Source: Coptis chinensis
Taxonomy: Eukaryota; Streptophyta; Magnoliopsida; Ranunculales; Ranunculaceae
Length of the DNA: 64,000 bases
Direction of reading: 5' to 3'
NCBI GenBank assembly: GCA_015680905.1
Contig: CM027380.1
Span: 105,243,001 to 105,307,000 of the forward strand
Part shown: positions 12,901 through 26,505 of the stretch, piece by piece
How the letters are laid out: each line of letters starts with the position of its first letter
Numbering within the stretch: the stretch's first letter is position 1
Program-made: the position numbers and the translations under genes
The notes under the pieces: generated by a model
What the model saw: only the letters and a program-made list of their open reading frames with translations
Databases searched by the model: none
What the model was told of the DNA's origin: nothing

Positions 12901-13618
12901 TAAGTGTACTTAAAGGTGCAATAATCTATCACAGCTATCACTGTAGGCCATTTTCATGTCATATATAAACGTCATTCTAACATATGAATAGTATGACTAA
13001 TCGTCCTGACTGTTAATTAGTTCTTGAACAATGGGTCGGAATGATCATCTTTGGAATATGAATCCTTGCATATATAGAGAGTCGGTTGGAGAGGAATTTT
13101 GGATGATCAATCAACCAATCGCAAATAATACAAAGTCGAAAAGACGCAAATTACAAACTACAAAGCTCAAATCACTAAAAAAAATGTGCACATATTACAA
13201 ATTACATAATTTCACCAATTAAAATGTGCACACATTTCATTTGCTTTTAGTATTTTGTGCTATGTAATCATGTTGTTTGCACAAGACATAGTTAAAGATG
13301 AGATTGTTTTCAAATAAGATTTGCCTAAACACACCCGGTTGGGTTTGAAAGTGGTCTTTTCGGAGGAGATTGCGGAAGGAGATGGTTGTTGGGGAGAGTT
13401 GAGACTGGACTTTTCGTTTTGAAGTTGCCCTACGCACCCAAAGATATTGCTTGGGATCAAGTATCGATTAAGTTTCGAAAAAAAATAAATTGAATGTTGG
13501 ATTTTATAGGTAGGATTGGTAATAGTTACTTCATCGTTCTCCAATATTCCAATCGTGGGATGAAGTTGGAGAACTGGCGGGAGAATTGTCCAATCGTGGG
13601 ATGAAGTTGGAGAAATGG
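12901..13618. other. Unrecognised sequence with a 41-bp direct repeat (A)
   Basis: This lies upstream of the Athila-like gag and may be the remains of its leader. The right end holds two copies of a 41-bp unit starting caatcgtgggatgaagttgg (13550 and 13591), and a solo LTR landed in the second of them. The corresponding region in copy B is 39741-40470. Confidence 0.5.
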
Positions 13619-16600
13619 TGTAACGCCAGTATTTTTAAAATACATTTTTATCTATTTTATTAATTAATTAAATTATTTATTTTCAAAATTCGTCGGATTG
13701 GACTCGGGATAACGTGGCCCACGGTTTTGGGCCCGAAGTTCCAGGTTGGGCTTGGGTTTCGGACCCAAGTATATAAACACATTTTTCTAGAGAATAGGGT
13801 TCTGGAAGAATAAAAAATAATGAAAATGGAGGCAGAGCTTGAAGCTTGTTTCTTTGGAGGGTGGATAGCTTGACACTTCGAACTTCGGAGGAATTCGTAG
13901 GAGCTGTTCATACAGGTGAGTAGCTATTGTTGCTATTTCACTAGATTTATAGTTTTTCTGGTATACCGACAAAATTCTACTGTCAACGGTTTCTATTCAT
14001 TTTTGGTTTGTTCGGCTGTAGTTATTCGGCGATATTGTCGAATTGATTAAACTAGATAATGTTAGGATATCTTTTGTTTAAGTTATTGGACCATTGTTTT
14101 TTTTTGAACCATTGAACTCAAGAGAGCCGCCAATGGCAGCTCCTATGTCGTATCGTTCACACGGGATGTCGAGGGGGTGTAGTATTTGAAGTTGGTTGTA
14201 GAGTGGATTCGCGTCTGTCGAGATTTACATTGGTGGAGTGGTAACAAGGCCGGCTTCGCGATCCGACACTAAGGGCGCCACCGCCGCTTGATTTTGATTG
14301 ATTCGGCTTGAAAAGAGTGTGGGTTTGGATGATGGGTTGAAGGGGTATGTTGGAGTGTGTGAGGACGCCGAGATGGAATTAGAGTGTCTTTGTTGGAGCT
14401 TGAGAATTTTAATGGCTCGAACGTCCATTCTTGTGTTCTTGAAGGATTTGTTTGATGCGCTTTTAAAATTGTTTAAACCGTTTTGTTGTTGTGGGTTGGT
14501 TGAATGATGTTTGGTGATACCGTGGTAGTGGGGATGGTTGGAAATTTGCCGATTGGAGCTTGGAACAAGTCAGAATGGTGGCCGAAATTTGTGTCTAGAT
14601 CTAGTTTTGGGGAAGGTTAGATCTAAGGAATTGAGGTTTATGCCTTAATTAAAGTTATAGGGTTTTTGTTTGTGAGTCTAACCGACTTGTTGAAATGGGA
14701 GTGGGTGGCCGGAAAATTTGGTGGCTGCTGGTGGTGGAGGCTGTTAGAGAAGATGAACAGTAATTTCGATTTGGGCTTTGGGCCTTGGGCCAAATTCTTT
14801 TATTTTGTTTGGGCCCGATTTTAATTAAGTTTTGGGACCAGTTTTAGTGTTAGTCTATGGGTCGGTTTTTTTGGGCCTAAATCTTTTGTTTGGTTGGGCC
14901 AAAATTCTAATTTTATGTGGGCCGGATTCTATTTTTAGATGGGACCAGTTCTAATTTTTAAGTGGTTGGGCCTTAGCTAGTTTAGAGTGTTTTGTTTGGG
15001 CCAGTTTCTAATATTGCTTGGGGCCAGTCCATAAGACTTAAAATAGATATCCAAAGGGGTCTTTCAACTTTTAGACTTTCGGGTTTTAAGGTTTGGGCTT
15101 GGCCAGTTGGATCCGAACCATTACCTTAGCCATGACATGAACTTTGACCTTAGCCATGAACCATGGCTATGACCCTGAACCTGTCGAACATGGAAACGAC
15201 AGTTTGGCTTTGACCATGGCATGTTGACTTTGACCATAACATGTTGACTTTGACCTTGACCATGACGTGTTGACTTTGACTTTGACCGTTGACTTTGACT
15301 GTTGACTTTTTCCAGTTTTTCTCATATTTGATTTTATGGACTATATATAGTAATAAAATGTTGTCGAACATTATATAACGTTGTTTGTCATTATCTAATT
15401 ATGATTTGACGTGAGTAGTGTGTAAAGCATATATATATTAGGCTTTGATTGTGGACTGTGGACTGTTTAATTGTGCTACATTTTATGTTGTAAATTGTAT
15501 GGACAAATCCAATGCTAAAATGCTGTGGAAGCTTGTATAAATTTGGTGGTCTTTATCTAATTAAGATTTGACGTGGATATTGTGACACTATGTAATATGT
15601 GGGATATATATATTAAATACAATAGTTTTGGAGACATAAATGTATCACCGCTCCATTATTATATATGTGAGATGCTACTATGAGGTAGTATAGTATTTAT
15701 GAATATTTGTCCACGGGAGTGTGGTGTAGTGCAATAATATATTGGCACGTGAAAGAATGAAATTAGTTATGAGATATAATTAAGATATTTCTAAATATTG
15801 TGGTTTAGTGCAATAAGGTATTTGACCTGCACGTGATATAGTGGAATGTTTATGAGTCATAAATATATGACACCCGAATAAATTACGTAACGAAAATCCT
15901 AGAACCTGACTACCACAACTCATGTGATTTTGCGTATTGCGGGCATTATGTGATATATAAGATGTTGTATATATAAGATGTTGATTGACCCATGTGTTTG
16001 GGCAATCGTGGCGAATAGTGGCTTGATTATTCCGTTCGCGCAAAAATAGAACGAGATGCTAATATTTTATGCCGAATAGGGCATTACTTACATAATGGCC
16101 AGGTGTGAGGATTTACAGTGTCGCGCATCCATTTCGGGGTGGTTGGTTACGGAGTGGTTCCTTATGTAAGGGGAGGCATGTGGATGTACATGTTCGGCGT
16201 GGGTAGCGATTGTGGTAGCCGTGGAAACTAGGTAAGACATAGATCTGACGTGATTTTAGGGACACAAAGAAAGCCTTAAATAATCTAATTATGGTAATAT
16301 GTTGGTTATTTGTTTAGTTGAACTAAAACCTCGATGGAGGAACTACACCGCCTTATTTATCATGTGTATAGTTTGTTGCGTGGTTAATGGGAAGTTAAGG
16401 CGCCTTAGTGGAGGAACTACCTGCCTAGATTATTGTAATTAAGGATGTTGTATTAGTTGTTGAAAATTAAGGCGCCTCGGTGGAGGAACTAACTGCCTTA
16501 TAGATTGTGTAAATATATGTATAAGTATATGTTGTGTTTTAGAGCTACTCACACCAAAGATTTTTATAATCTTCGACCCGATTTGCATGTTTGCTTATCG

Positions 16601-16951
16601 GGTGTGTTCATTAAATGAACACAGTTGATAAGTCTTGACAGGTTTAGTGTTGAAGAAGATTGGTTGCTGCTTGTGGTTTGCGTTAGCGTTGCATCTCAGG
16701 ATATGTTTTGTTTTCCCTCGAGGTGATATAGATTTTCAGTCCATACAATGTTGTTGTATTTTCATTTGTAAGTATTTTGTAATGAAGAGGACACTTGTTT
16801 AAGTTTAAAATTTTTATTGATTTTTAATTATCCGCATATTTAAACTGTTGATTGGTTTTTGGGAGTTGAGAGTGCGTCACACCTCGGAGATCGAAGAGTC
16901 GGGAACAAATAATGTTTTTTTCCGAATTCTGTCGAAATTCGGGGTGTGACA
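13619..16951 (+). mobile_element. Solo LTR of a large LTR retrotransposon (likely Ty3/gypsy), copy A only
   Basis: A 3333-bp insertion starts TGTAACGCCAG and ends GGGGTGTGACA. Its flanks, aatgg (13614-13618) and actgg (16952-16956), are a near-match 5-bp target duplication. Copy B shows the uninterrupted site. No protein-coding core is present, so this is a solo LTR. Inside are several 'GGAGGAACTA.CTGCCT' repeats (about 16320-16500) and a run of TTGACTTTGACC repeats (about 15210-15310), features common in long plant LTRs. Strand is assigned from the end sequences. It is younger than the duplication, or a haplotype-specific insertion. Confidence 0.85.
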
Positions 16952-17198
16952 ACTGGCGGGAGAACTGTCACACGATATGAAGTTGATGGAAGTGAATCTT
17001 GAATGTGGATGAAGTTGTGGACGAAGTTATGGATGAAGTTGTGGATAAAGTTGTGGACGAAGTTGTGGAAGCTGTTTGACTCGCAAAATATGTATGTAAT
17101 TGATATTGATTTTACGTGTAGGTATGTAGGCTTTGAGCATAGGCTTTGAACATGGGCTCTGAGTGTGGGATTTATTATAGATAAGCTCTGAGCATGGG
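16952..17198. repeat. Short tandem repeats between the two solo LTRs (A)
   Basis: At about 17007-17070 a 15-bp word, gatgaagttgtgg with variants, is repeated in tandem. From about 17120 begins the GCTCTGAGCATGG minisatellite, which is interrupted at 17198 by the second solo LTR and continues at 19991. Copy B has the uninterrupted version at 40500-40990. Confidence 0.75.
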
Positions 17199-19990
17199 TA
17201 TAACACCCCGTGTTTTATTTCTTTTATTTTTCTAATAATAATAATAATAAAGATAATAATGAAAATAGATAATAGATAAAACCGTTAAAGGATATCTAGC
17301 AGTTACGGACGGATAAAAGCCCGTAGATAAATGGATAAGTGTTGTCCTTGTTTTTCGGGGAGTTTTCTCACGTAGAGTTTTTAGGGAAAAACAAAACAAG
17401 AGTTTGAAAAAAAGAGGAGAGTTTTACTGAGAGGAAAAAAAAGGGGGGGTTTGAACAAGAAAGATCGTCCAGTTTCGCGCGACGGTCGACTTCAGTTTTT
17501 GGGGGTTTTCTGCTTAAGGAAAGCGGTTCGGTTTATAACAGTGAGTAGTCTGAAGTTTTTTTGTTATATGTGTTTATGCTATTCATCCCAGTAATACTGT
17601 TTTCTAGAATTGAAATAATGTAAACCTCTTTAATGGTGTCGACTGAGTTATACGAATGTCGCAGTACCACAGTATGTAAAACTCTGTTAAGGTGCAGACT
17701 CTGTTAATGGTGCCGACTCTGTTAGAGACCATTTGGAAGTACTACAGTAAATAAATTCTGACGAATTTGAGCATTTAACTATCGAAGCCTTGACACTGGT
17801 TGTTATTGGCGTCGTCACCAGAACCCAAATCGTCCTGTTTCGTGTTGGTTGAATGAATTGTTTTGTTGGAATTTTTGTTGTGATGTTATACTGTTAGTTT
17901 GAATTGATTGTTGATGTTTGATTGTTAGTTTGAATTTGATTGTTGATGTTTGATTGTAACTTTGGAGAGCGGGTTGAAGCTCTGAATAAGTTAATGGAGG
18001 TCGAAATATAGATCCAGTTTTGAGGGAGGAATTGGAGAATCAATGAATTGGGTTTTTGTATGAACTAAAGAAGTAGGGGTTTTGATGTAGGTTATTTTCG
18101 AGTAGATTAGAAGTGTTGGGGGTTGGAAATTTGTGGTGGTGGATTGAGGAGAGAGTCGATTATGCGTTAGTGAGGGAGACGACCCTTGGTTGGGTTTGAG
18201 ATTGGGCCGAATCCCTCATAGTGTTGGTTAGGTAACACCTACGAGTCTTATTGGATGGTCGGTGGTAGCTGGAGTGGAGGAGAGGTGCTGGAGGAAGAAG
18301 AAGATGAACAGTAAAGTCTGATTTGGGCTTGGGCCCGAAAATCGTGGGTTGGGCTTAGGCTTTAACTTTTTTATTTTTATTTTTTGACTTAAGTTAGACT
18401 ATGGGCCCTAGTGCTTTGGGCTTTTGGGTTTTTGGAGTTTAGGCATGGTTGACCAAGGTTGGCTGTTGACCAGAGTGGACTCTGATTTTGACTGTTGACC
18501 AGAGTGGACTTTGACTTTGACTTTGACCAGGGTTGACTTTGACCAGTTGACCCAAAAATTTGACTTTTTCCTAAAATTATGATTCGGTCTATTAGGATAA
18601 GTCTAGGACTATTAGCATGTTTGACTTAGGCTAGGACCTTTATAAATATACTTGTGTACGTGTATTTACTGCTTTGTGATTTTTAGTCTTTTATGATACA
18701 CAACGTTATGGCATTTATACATCCATGAAATTAATAACGCGTAAACCAAAAATACTTGAATCAAGATATTCCTTCGTTCTCTGAAATAATATATACAATA
18801 AAGTTCAATAATCGTAAATAAAATTTACCGCACCCTTTTAGAACTCCAACTCAAGTTTTGAATTGAAGTTTATAGTGATGAAGTCATATGTTAGGTGGGC
18901 ATTTATTAAATGTGCCATGAATGACCCAGGTATTCATTGAATGTGCCATGAATGACCAGATAGTTTGGACGCCTAAAGAGGAACTAAGGTATTCGGCCAT
19001 GGGTTAGTTGTATTCCTCGAGTGTAACGGGAATGTAGGATTGGGTATTCCTTGAATGTGGCGAGAATGACCGTGGTATTCATTGAATGTGTCATGAATGA
19101 CCAGATTATTTGGACCGCCCTAGATAGGAACTAAGGTATTAGGGCCTTGGGTTAGTTGTATTCTTTGATTATCGAAGTGTTTGGGTTTACTTTTGAATAC
19201 CTAATATAATATCTACATATGTTATATAGAAGTTATAACTTTCTTTGCAGGAGGGTAGGACTTAATAACATTTTGTCCCGAGGGGACGCGGTCCTACCCT
19301 TATACGTTAAAGTGGATATCGGTAAGTTTTAATTCAATGGTTTAGATATTAAAACGAGTTATTATAATGAAGTTATATAATGGAAGTCTTGCTTGGGAAG
19401 AAATTATGCGGTTAAAATGACGGAACCACACGCCTTCCAAGCTGTGAATGATTAAGTTATGGGATAATATAAAGTGATTGTCCGAATAATTAAAGTATGA
19501 TAAATGTTTTATGTGGTTAGTCTACTCATACAAAGACAAATTCCATTTTGTCAACCCATGTTTGCTTTGTTTTGTAGCGTGGGTGTGTTCTTGGGAACAC
19601 AGTGGAAAGCGATGGAACCGCGTGTGTGGATGGGATTCGCGCCCGGAGCAAGTCCGTTAGTTTTGTTAGGTCTGTTTCTTTTGGAAGTATGTAATAACAT
19701 AGTTTTCTTTTCATATGACATGAGAATACGATGTTGAGGACCTGTTATTCTTAGAATGTTATATTGATGATTTTTGATGGAAGATAGACTTGCATAAAGT
19801 AATAAAGAGAATTTTTTGGAGATTATATTTGTGGTTAAGATTGTTTATGATGTGGGTTTTAGGTTTTGACATGTGTTGTATCTACCCCGTCATAGCCTGG
19901 GTTTTTAGACAATTGAACCAAGTGATGTTTGAGATATTTATATTTCAAATATTCATTTTTTTTAATTGTTTAGAAATTCGGGCTGTGACA
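17199..19990 (+). mobile_element. Second solo LTR, Ty3/gypsy-like, copy A only
   Basis: This 2792-bp insertion is bounded by a perfect 5-bp target duplication, ATGGG (17194-17198 and 19991-19995). It begins with an AACACCCCGTGTTTT word and ends CGGGCTGTGACA. Copy B has the empty site (gagcatgggctttgagcg). It contains degenerate tandem units of 'GAATGTGCCATGAATGACC' (about 18895-19110) and TTGACTTTGACC runs like those of the first solo LTR, suggesting a related family, but the two are not copies of each other. There is no coding core. It looks recent, since the target repeats are intact and it is missing from B. Confidence 0.88.
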
Positions 19991-20275
19991 ATGGGCTTTG
20001 AGCGTGGGCTTTTTGGGCACTGAACATGGGCTTTATTATAGATAAGCTCTGAGCGTGGGTTTTTTGTAGATAAGCTCTGAGTATGGGCTCTGAGCATGGG
20101 CTTTTTGGGCTCTGAGCATGGGCTTTATTATAGATAAGCTCTAAGCATGGGCTCTGAGCGTGGGTTTTTTGGGCTCTGAGCATGGGCTTTATTATAGATA
20201 AGCTTTGAGCATGGGCTCTGAGCGTAGGATTTTTGTAGATAAGCTCTGAGCATGGGCTCTGAGTGTGGATTTGTA
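19991..20275. repeat. GCTCTGAGCATGG minisatellite (A, right part)
   Basis: Degenerate tandem units are built from 'gctctgagcatgggcttt' alternating with 'ttgggctctgagcgtggg' and 'attatagataagctctgagc'. The unit length varies by about 15-30 bp. The minus strand shows a long open frame of Ala-Gln-Ser-Pro repeats. I treat this as an accident of repeat length, not a gene. Confidence 0.8.
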
Positions 20276-21520
<1,245 letters not shown>

Positions 21521-21837
21521 CATTCCAGAAAACACACATCCAGCGGTATTTCAATTCGAAGGGATCGGCCGTAACAGCAGAAAATCAATCGAAGGGATCG
21601 GCAGCTCAAAGCTTATGGGATTGATTGAAGTACACTTGCCGATCTTTATTGCCTTGAATGCCAACAGAAAATCCCTGAACTTATCTTCTCATTCTGCTAT
21701 AAATCTCTTTGGTTACGACTCAAAACACAACGACCAATTACAACCCCTCGCTAAACAATTGATATGGCGATTCATCGGTACCCATATAAGCTTGAATGGT
21801 TCATAGGCTTTAATTCAACTTCTTCAAAAGAATATCA

Positions 21838-22989
21838 TGTTGGTTGGGATCGGTAACATGCGACTTTAATTCTTTCACTCAGTTCAGTTTGATTCAATGG
21901 CTTGCTTATTCTGAGTTGTGAGTGAAGCAAGGTTGTTAAGGTAAATGTGAAACTAAGGTGCCAAAGGCCTATATTGCTTGTGGCGAGAGGAGAGGTGCAC
22001 TTCCAATTGAAGACTTTCAGCAGAAACAAAACTGTGAAATACCATCAGGAGCCTTAGGTACCGATTTCTACAATAAAATTCGTTGTGAAATACCATATCA
22101 TCAGGAGCGGCAAATGGAAACCTATTGTTTGTGAAATACCCAACACATGATTATAATGGAAACCAATGAATTTTATTGTTTGTGAAACAAAAGGTAACCT
22201 ATTGGTTTACGTTTCTTATGAGAGTCCTTGGATATAAAAAGAAAGCAAATCGGCTCATCATCAGTCATAAAACTGAGAGAGAAGAAAATAAAATAAAAAA
22301 ATAAAACAAAGTTCTGATATGTAGAGAAAAAAGATGTTTTCTCATTCTGGTGTGAAGGGTGCGACTCGCGCTCCATTTACACCTGGACAAGGCGCGACCC
22401 GCGCTCATGAATTTGGTGACTTACAGGCTCTTCAGCGCGACCCGCGTTCTACCATATTTAAGTACGAATTTGCTTTTTTTCGGAAGTTTTCTGAAATAGG
22501 ATAAATATAGGTGCATTTGGTGACTTACAGGCTCTTCAGCGCGACCTGCGCTCCACCGTATTTAAGCACGAATTTGCTTTTTTTCGGAAGTTTTCTGAAA
22601 TAGGATAAATATAGGTTTTTTCTGTAGAAACCTAACTTTTCCAAAACAAAGAAAGACAGATTATAAGTGAGCAATTCTTTGTGAGTTGAGTGTTCATTCT
22701 TTGTGAGTGAATTGAGAGACTTGTAATCTGTTACTCTGGACATCTAGTAAAGCTTGGAACTCGCAGTGTGGACGTATGCAAATTGCCGAACCATGATATA
22801 TCTCGTCTTGTGGTTTGTTCTTCTTTTATATTAATTGTTTTACTTTAGATACTTGTTATTTGATATTGAGAAGTGTTGGGGTTACTTTGGAGGGTGTTGA
22901 AGCCTTGTCTAGTAAGAAGGATCGATCTTTGTGTAAGATTGATCTATTGTAGTGGGTAACGTTGTTTCCACAGTGTTATATTCACAACA
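21838..22989 (+). repeat. Copia 5' LTR, copy A
   Basis: It ends CACAACA immediately before the initiator-Met primer site. The left end is placed at TGTTGGTTGGG because it mirrors the CAACA end; this is an inference. Inside, a segment of about 104 bp (ggtgacttacaggctcttca, with a TATTTAAG box) is present twice in tandem at about 22415-22620, whereas copy B has it once. Confidence 0.65.
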
Positions 22990-22991
22990 AT

Positions 22992-23003
22992 TGGTATCAG
23001 AGC
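22992..23003 (+). other. Copia primer-binding site (initiator Met tRNA type)
   Basis: TGGTATCAGAGC is the classic plant Copia primer site, complementary to the 3' end of initiator methionine tRNA. It sits two bases after the LTR end and about 100 bp before the gag start. Confidence 0.9.
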
Positions 23004-24142
23004 GTAGGTTTACGACCTAGAAATTTGTGTAGACAAGGTGTTCGATTAAATTTCTGAGTTAAAACTTTTTTTTTGGGTTATTGTGTGTAACTTGAAAGAA
23101 TGGGTCCCAAGATGTCAAATGCTAAGTTTGAAGTAGAGAAGTTTAATGGGAAAAATAATTTTGGGATTTGGAGAATCCAAGTAAGGGACATCCTCATCCA
23201 ACAAGGTTTGCATAAGGCTTTAAAGGAGATTAAATCTAAGGCGGCGAGTATGAGTGATGATGATTGGGAAGAGTTCGATCTACAAGCTTGTTCATCAATC
23301 CGGTTGTGTCTTGTTAATGAGGTTATGTATAGTGTGATAGGAGAAGATACCGCTGCCGGTATTTGGCTCAAGCTAGAGTCTATGTATATGACCAAGAGCA
23401 TGACTAACAAGATGTACCTTAAGAAGCGTCTTTATCGGTACATGATGGTGGATGGTTCAATGATACAAGAGCCGTTAGTGAGTTCCGTTGACGCCTAATG
23501 GATTATTTGAATGTTGGCATGAAGATGGATGATGAGGATCAAGCAACATGTTTAATATTCTCTTTGCCAGAAAGCTATGAGCATCTAATGACTAACTTTA
23601 TGAACAGAGAAGATGTAGATCTCGACGAAGTTCAAATTGCGCTTCTTTCTTATGAGTTGATGAATAAGACATAAGTTGAGAATAACATTGATGCAGGACA
23701 GGGGAAAGTGGCAAGAGGAAATTCGTATGACTAGAATTCTACAAGCAATGAGAATTCTAGGTCCAAGTCAAACAAGCCTTTAAAACATGTACAATGCTAC
23801 AATTGCAATGAAAATGGACATTACGCAAGTAATTGTCCTCACCCGAAGAAAGAGAATAAGAGAGATGGTCAGAAGAAAGTAAGGCAAAAATTGAGCCAAA
23901 TTATGTTTTAGGCTCTGAAGGGGATGAGTTCAGTCTTTGTGTGTCCATACAAGACTATATGACCGAAAGGTGGATTTTTTATTTCGGATGTTCCTATCAT
24001 ATGTGCCCGAATAGAAAGTGGTTTACTTCATATGAGAGCATTGATGGTAGTTCCATTTTGATGGGTAATGACGTTGCTTGTAAGATGTACGGTAGGAATT
24101 GGAACTATACGGGTCAAGATGTGTGAGGATATAAAAACAAAC

Positions 24143-25528
24143 CTTTACCGATTAGGAGACCAAACTGCTTCCAGCTGAAAATGTGAAAAGGCTCCAAGTT
24201 TGTAATATTCAGTACAAGGGCAACTGGTAGGAATATTAAGAGGTTGAAAAGGCCTAAATATCCAAGTAGTTGCGCCATACTCACACGTCCACACTTTTCA
24301 TCCTCGTCTGGTATCCTCTTACGAATAATGGTGATAAATGAAGCATACAAGCATGCGGAAGCAAGAGCAAGAATGTCACCAAGCAGAGGCTTTGTATCAA
24401 TGACACTTAATTCAGATTCCATATCACCCAAGCTGACAATTACCGTTCCTCCAAAACATAAAAGGATGCTTACTAACTTTAGCAATGTGAACCTCTCTCC
24501 CAAGAATATTAGAGAGAGCAAAAAGGTAAAAAGGCTAGATGTGCTGTTTAAGACGGTATTTGACTGCAGGAGAAAATAATACTAATTACAAGCTAGAAAC
24601 AGGAAACACCGAAACGGCATCTCTACTACATGTAACTAGACTTCATATATTTGACAGAATTTGATGGTAATCACCGTGCTATTCGTATTGAGGATCACCT
24701 AAGTTTGGAGATTATCTAATTTTTCAGCTGATATAGGAACTAAAATTAGACTACCAAATGGTGTTCAAGAAGGAAGACCTGAACGGAAACATATATAGGG
24801 GAACCTCCTAGGCATGTGTATTTGTGAGTTGTTAGTGGGATTCCTTAGATAATATGTAGTTTACAAACATCTGCTTGAAAACAGAATGAGAGTAAACCTG
24901 TTACTAGTACTCTCCCTGATCCTATGTAAATCTTTTCCAGTTTATTGTAGTTACTTAACTAGCCAAAATAATGTAAGCAATTTAGATTAAACTGATGCAT
25001 AATCAACAAATGCTAAAAGTATTTAGACACGCTTACTGTCACACTTGTATACTTGAGAGAGAGATTGGAACAGAGATATGAAAGAAACCAAAAAGGGCAC
25101 AACAAGAGGCTAACTCTTGCGGTTTTAGTACGAGTCCAACGCCCTTTGGCATCCAGATGGTTATTAGATACAAGTTCCTCACTCATTTCTCCATGTTCAA
25201 CAAATTCAGATGGATTTAGATCATCCCCTTTCCTAGTTAAATTGCTCTGCCCAAGAAGAACCTCTTCCTTGTCCGAACGTCCAGCATGAATGACATTCTT
25301 ATTACTAGACCAAAACCAAGTACACTCAACTGAATCCTCCAAATAATGCCAAACTTCAACAACAGGAATATAAATCATAAGTAAAGCATTGCATACATAG
25401 GTGACAAGGAACGGCGAAACACCTCCATCTACAACAGATTGAACAACAAAACCAGCAGCAACCCAGATTGTTGCAACAGCTACTATGTATATTAAACCCA
25501 ATAACCATCTCCAAACTTCAGTATTCAT
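24143..25528 (-). CDS. SLC35F5-like EamA/DMT-family transporter, first two exons only (copy A)
   Basis: Minus strand. Exon 1 at 25528-25037 starts MNTEVWRWLLGLIYIVAVAT and runs to SLKYTSVT, ending at a gtaagc donor. Exon 2 at 24563-24143 follows a ctcctgcag acceptor and encodes SNTVLNSTSSLFTFLLSLIF and later MAQLLGYLGLFNLLIFLPVA, ending AAAG|gt. Several hydrophobic spans are visible: two in the first half of exon 1, one at its end (VSLLLCPFWFLSYLCSNLSL) and four or more in exon 2. A hydrophilic loop containing HAGRSDKEEVLLGQ lies between. Relatives (Arabidopsis At4g32140/At3g07080 type) are about 10-TM membrane proteins of poorly known substrate. The two exons read open, but downstream exons are missing because a broken Copia element occupies the next intron. 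The residual gene would give a truncated protein. Transcription would start in the 25.5-26.8 kb interval. Confidence 0.85.
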
Positions 25529-26505
25529 AACTCAGGCCCCCAGTTTTTTTATCAAGTACTTAATCAGTAACCCCCCACAAGATACTATAATGTTACATCA
25601 TCACGTACACATCTTTGCACACATTCTCAGTTTTAGCTTAAGAATTCTTCAAGTCAACGTACAGGATAAATAGATAAACATATATTTGTGTTAGCCTGAT
25701 CAGAGATGAGAAGTAGAAAAGCTAGAAAACTGATAATGGAAATGAGTAGGTTGCAAAAAGGACAAAAGACATGAGGCAAGACAAGGGTTGGTTAATTATT
25801 TTCATTTTAGTGTAAGCCGTCCTTAATCAATCACTGTGTTTTTTTTCATAAAGTCTTAACGTATTTGCCCATAAGCCAATCTGCTTTTAGTGTCATCTTC
25901 ATAAATTATTGTACTACGTCTTGTTGTAAGACAATATGGTCTAATTGCTAAGTTGCTAACTTATTGGATCACCACAATAAATAAATAGTGAGTTGAAAAT
26001 GTATCCCGCACTCACTAGATCTGCATAGGATGCGTTACACATGTTAATTCTTCATTGAGTCTAGACTTCTGTATTTACAAAATGAGTATAAAATAATAAC
26101 TTATACGAAACAAAATAAATAAATAAAACAAAGGAAAAGAAAATGTCTAGACTTATGTATATGTAAATTGCGTGTTTAAAATATCGGAAGCTTGTGATTT
26201 GCATGCTAATGCTATTAAAAGAGGCTCAAAATATACAAGTACCATAAATAAAGAGTGGTTTGTGTGAGACTGATAGAGGTTTGGTGAGGGGACTGAGGGG
26301 TCTAGAGCTTCTGCCTCTTTCCAGTTTGTTTAATTTGTATATCTCCTTTCAGTCCTTTGTTTAGTACGGTTAGTAGGGACTAATTGGTTATTGAGCCCAG
26401 TCATATATAGGTCCAAGGGCATGGAATAGTAGGGTCGACAAGCATATGTATATGTTCGATCTGTATATTGTGGACTGGTGTCTATTGTTAGTGGTCATGA
26501 TGATC
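25529..26505. other. Shared 5' flank between two divergent transcription units (A)
   Basis: Non-coding DNA between the start codon of the minus-strand transporter and the plus-strand promoter at 26.85 kb. It is almost identical to 46843-47818, more so than the repeat-rich parts of the duplication. No TATA box could be chosen with confidence for the transporter. Confidence 0.5.

Larger units (their letters stand above)
21838..24112 (+). mobile_element. Ty1/Copia element, broken, copy A
   Basis: Parts in order are a 5' LTR (about 21838-22989), a primer-binding site TGGTATCAGAGC at 22992-23003, a gag region from 23100 (MGPKMSNAKFEVEKFNGKNN then WLKLESMYMTKSMTNKMYL), a zinc knuckle (CYNCNENGHYASNC, near 23790), and the start of a protease-like region near 23960-24090 ([13 protein letters not shown]). 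Integrase, reverse transcriptase and 3' LTR are absent. The element stops at about 24112, inside what was an intron of the SLC35F5-like gene. It is clearly broken. It is shared with copy B (42597-44756), so it is older than the duplication. Confidence 0.85.

Noticed and set aside
13550-13618. CRISPR-like repeat arrangement
   Set aside because: Only two directly adjacent units, no spacers, and the context is a plant minisatellite.
24244-24579. 111-codon plus-strand frame (also at 44887-45222)
   Set aside because: Antisense shadow of transporter exon 2.
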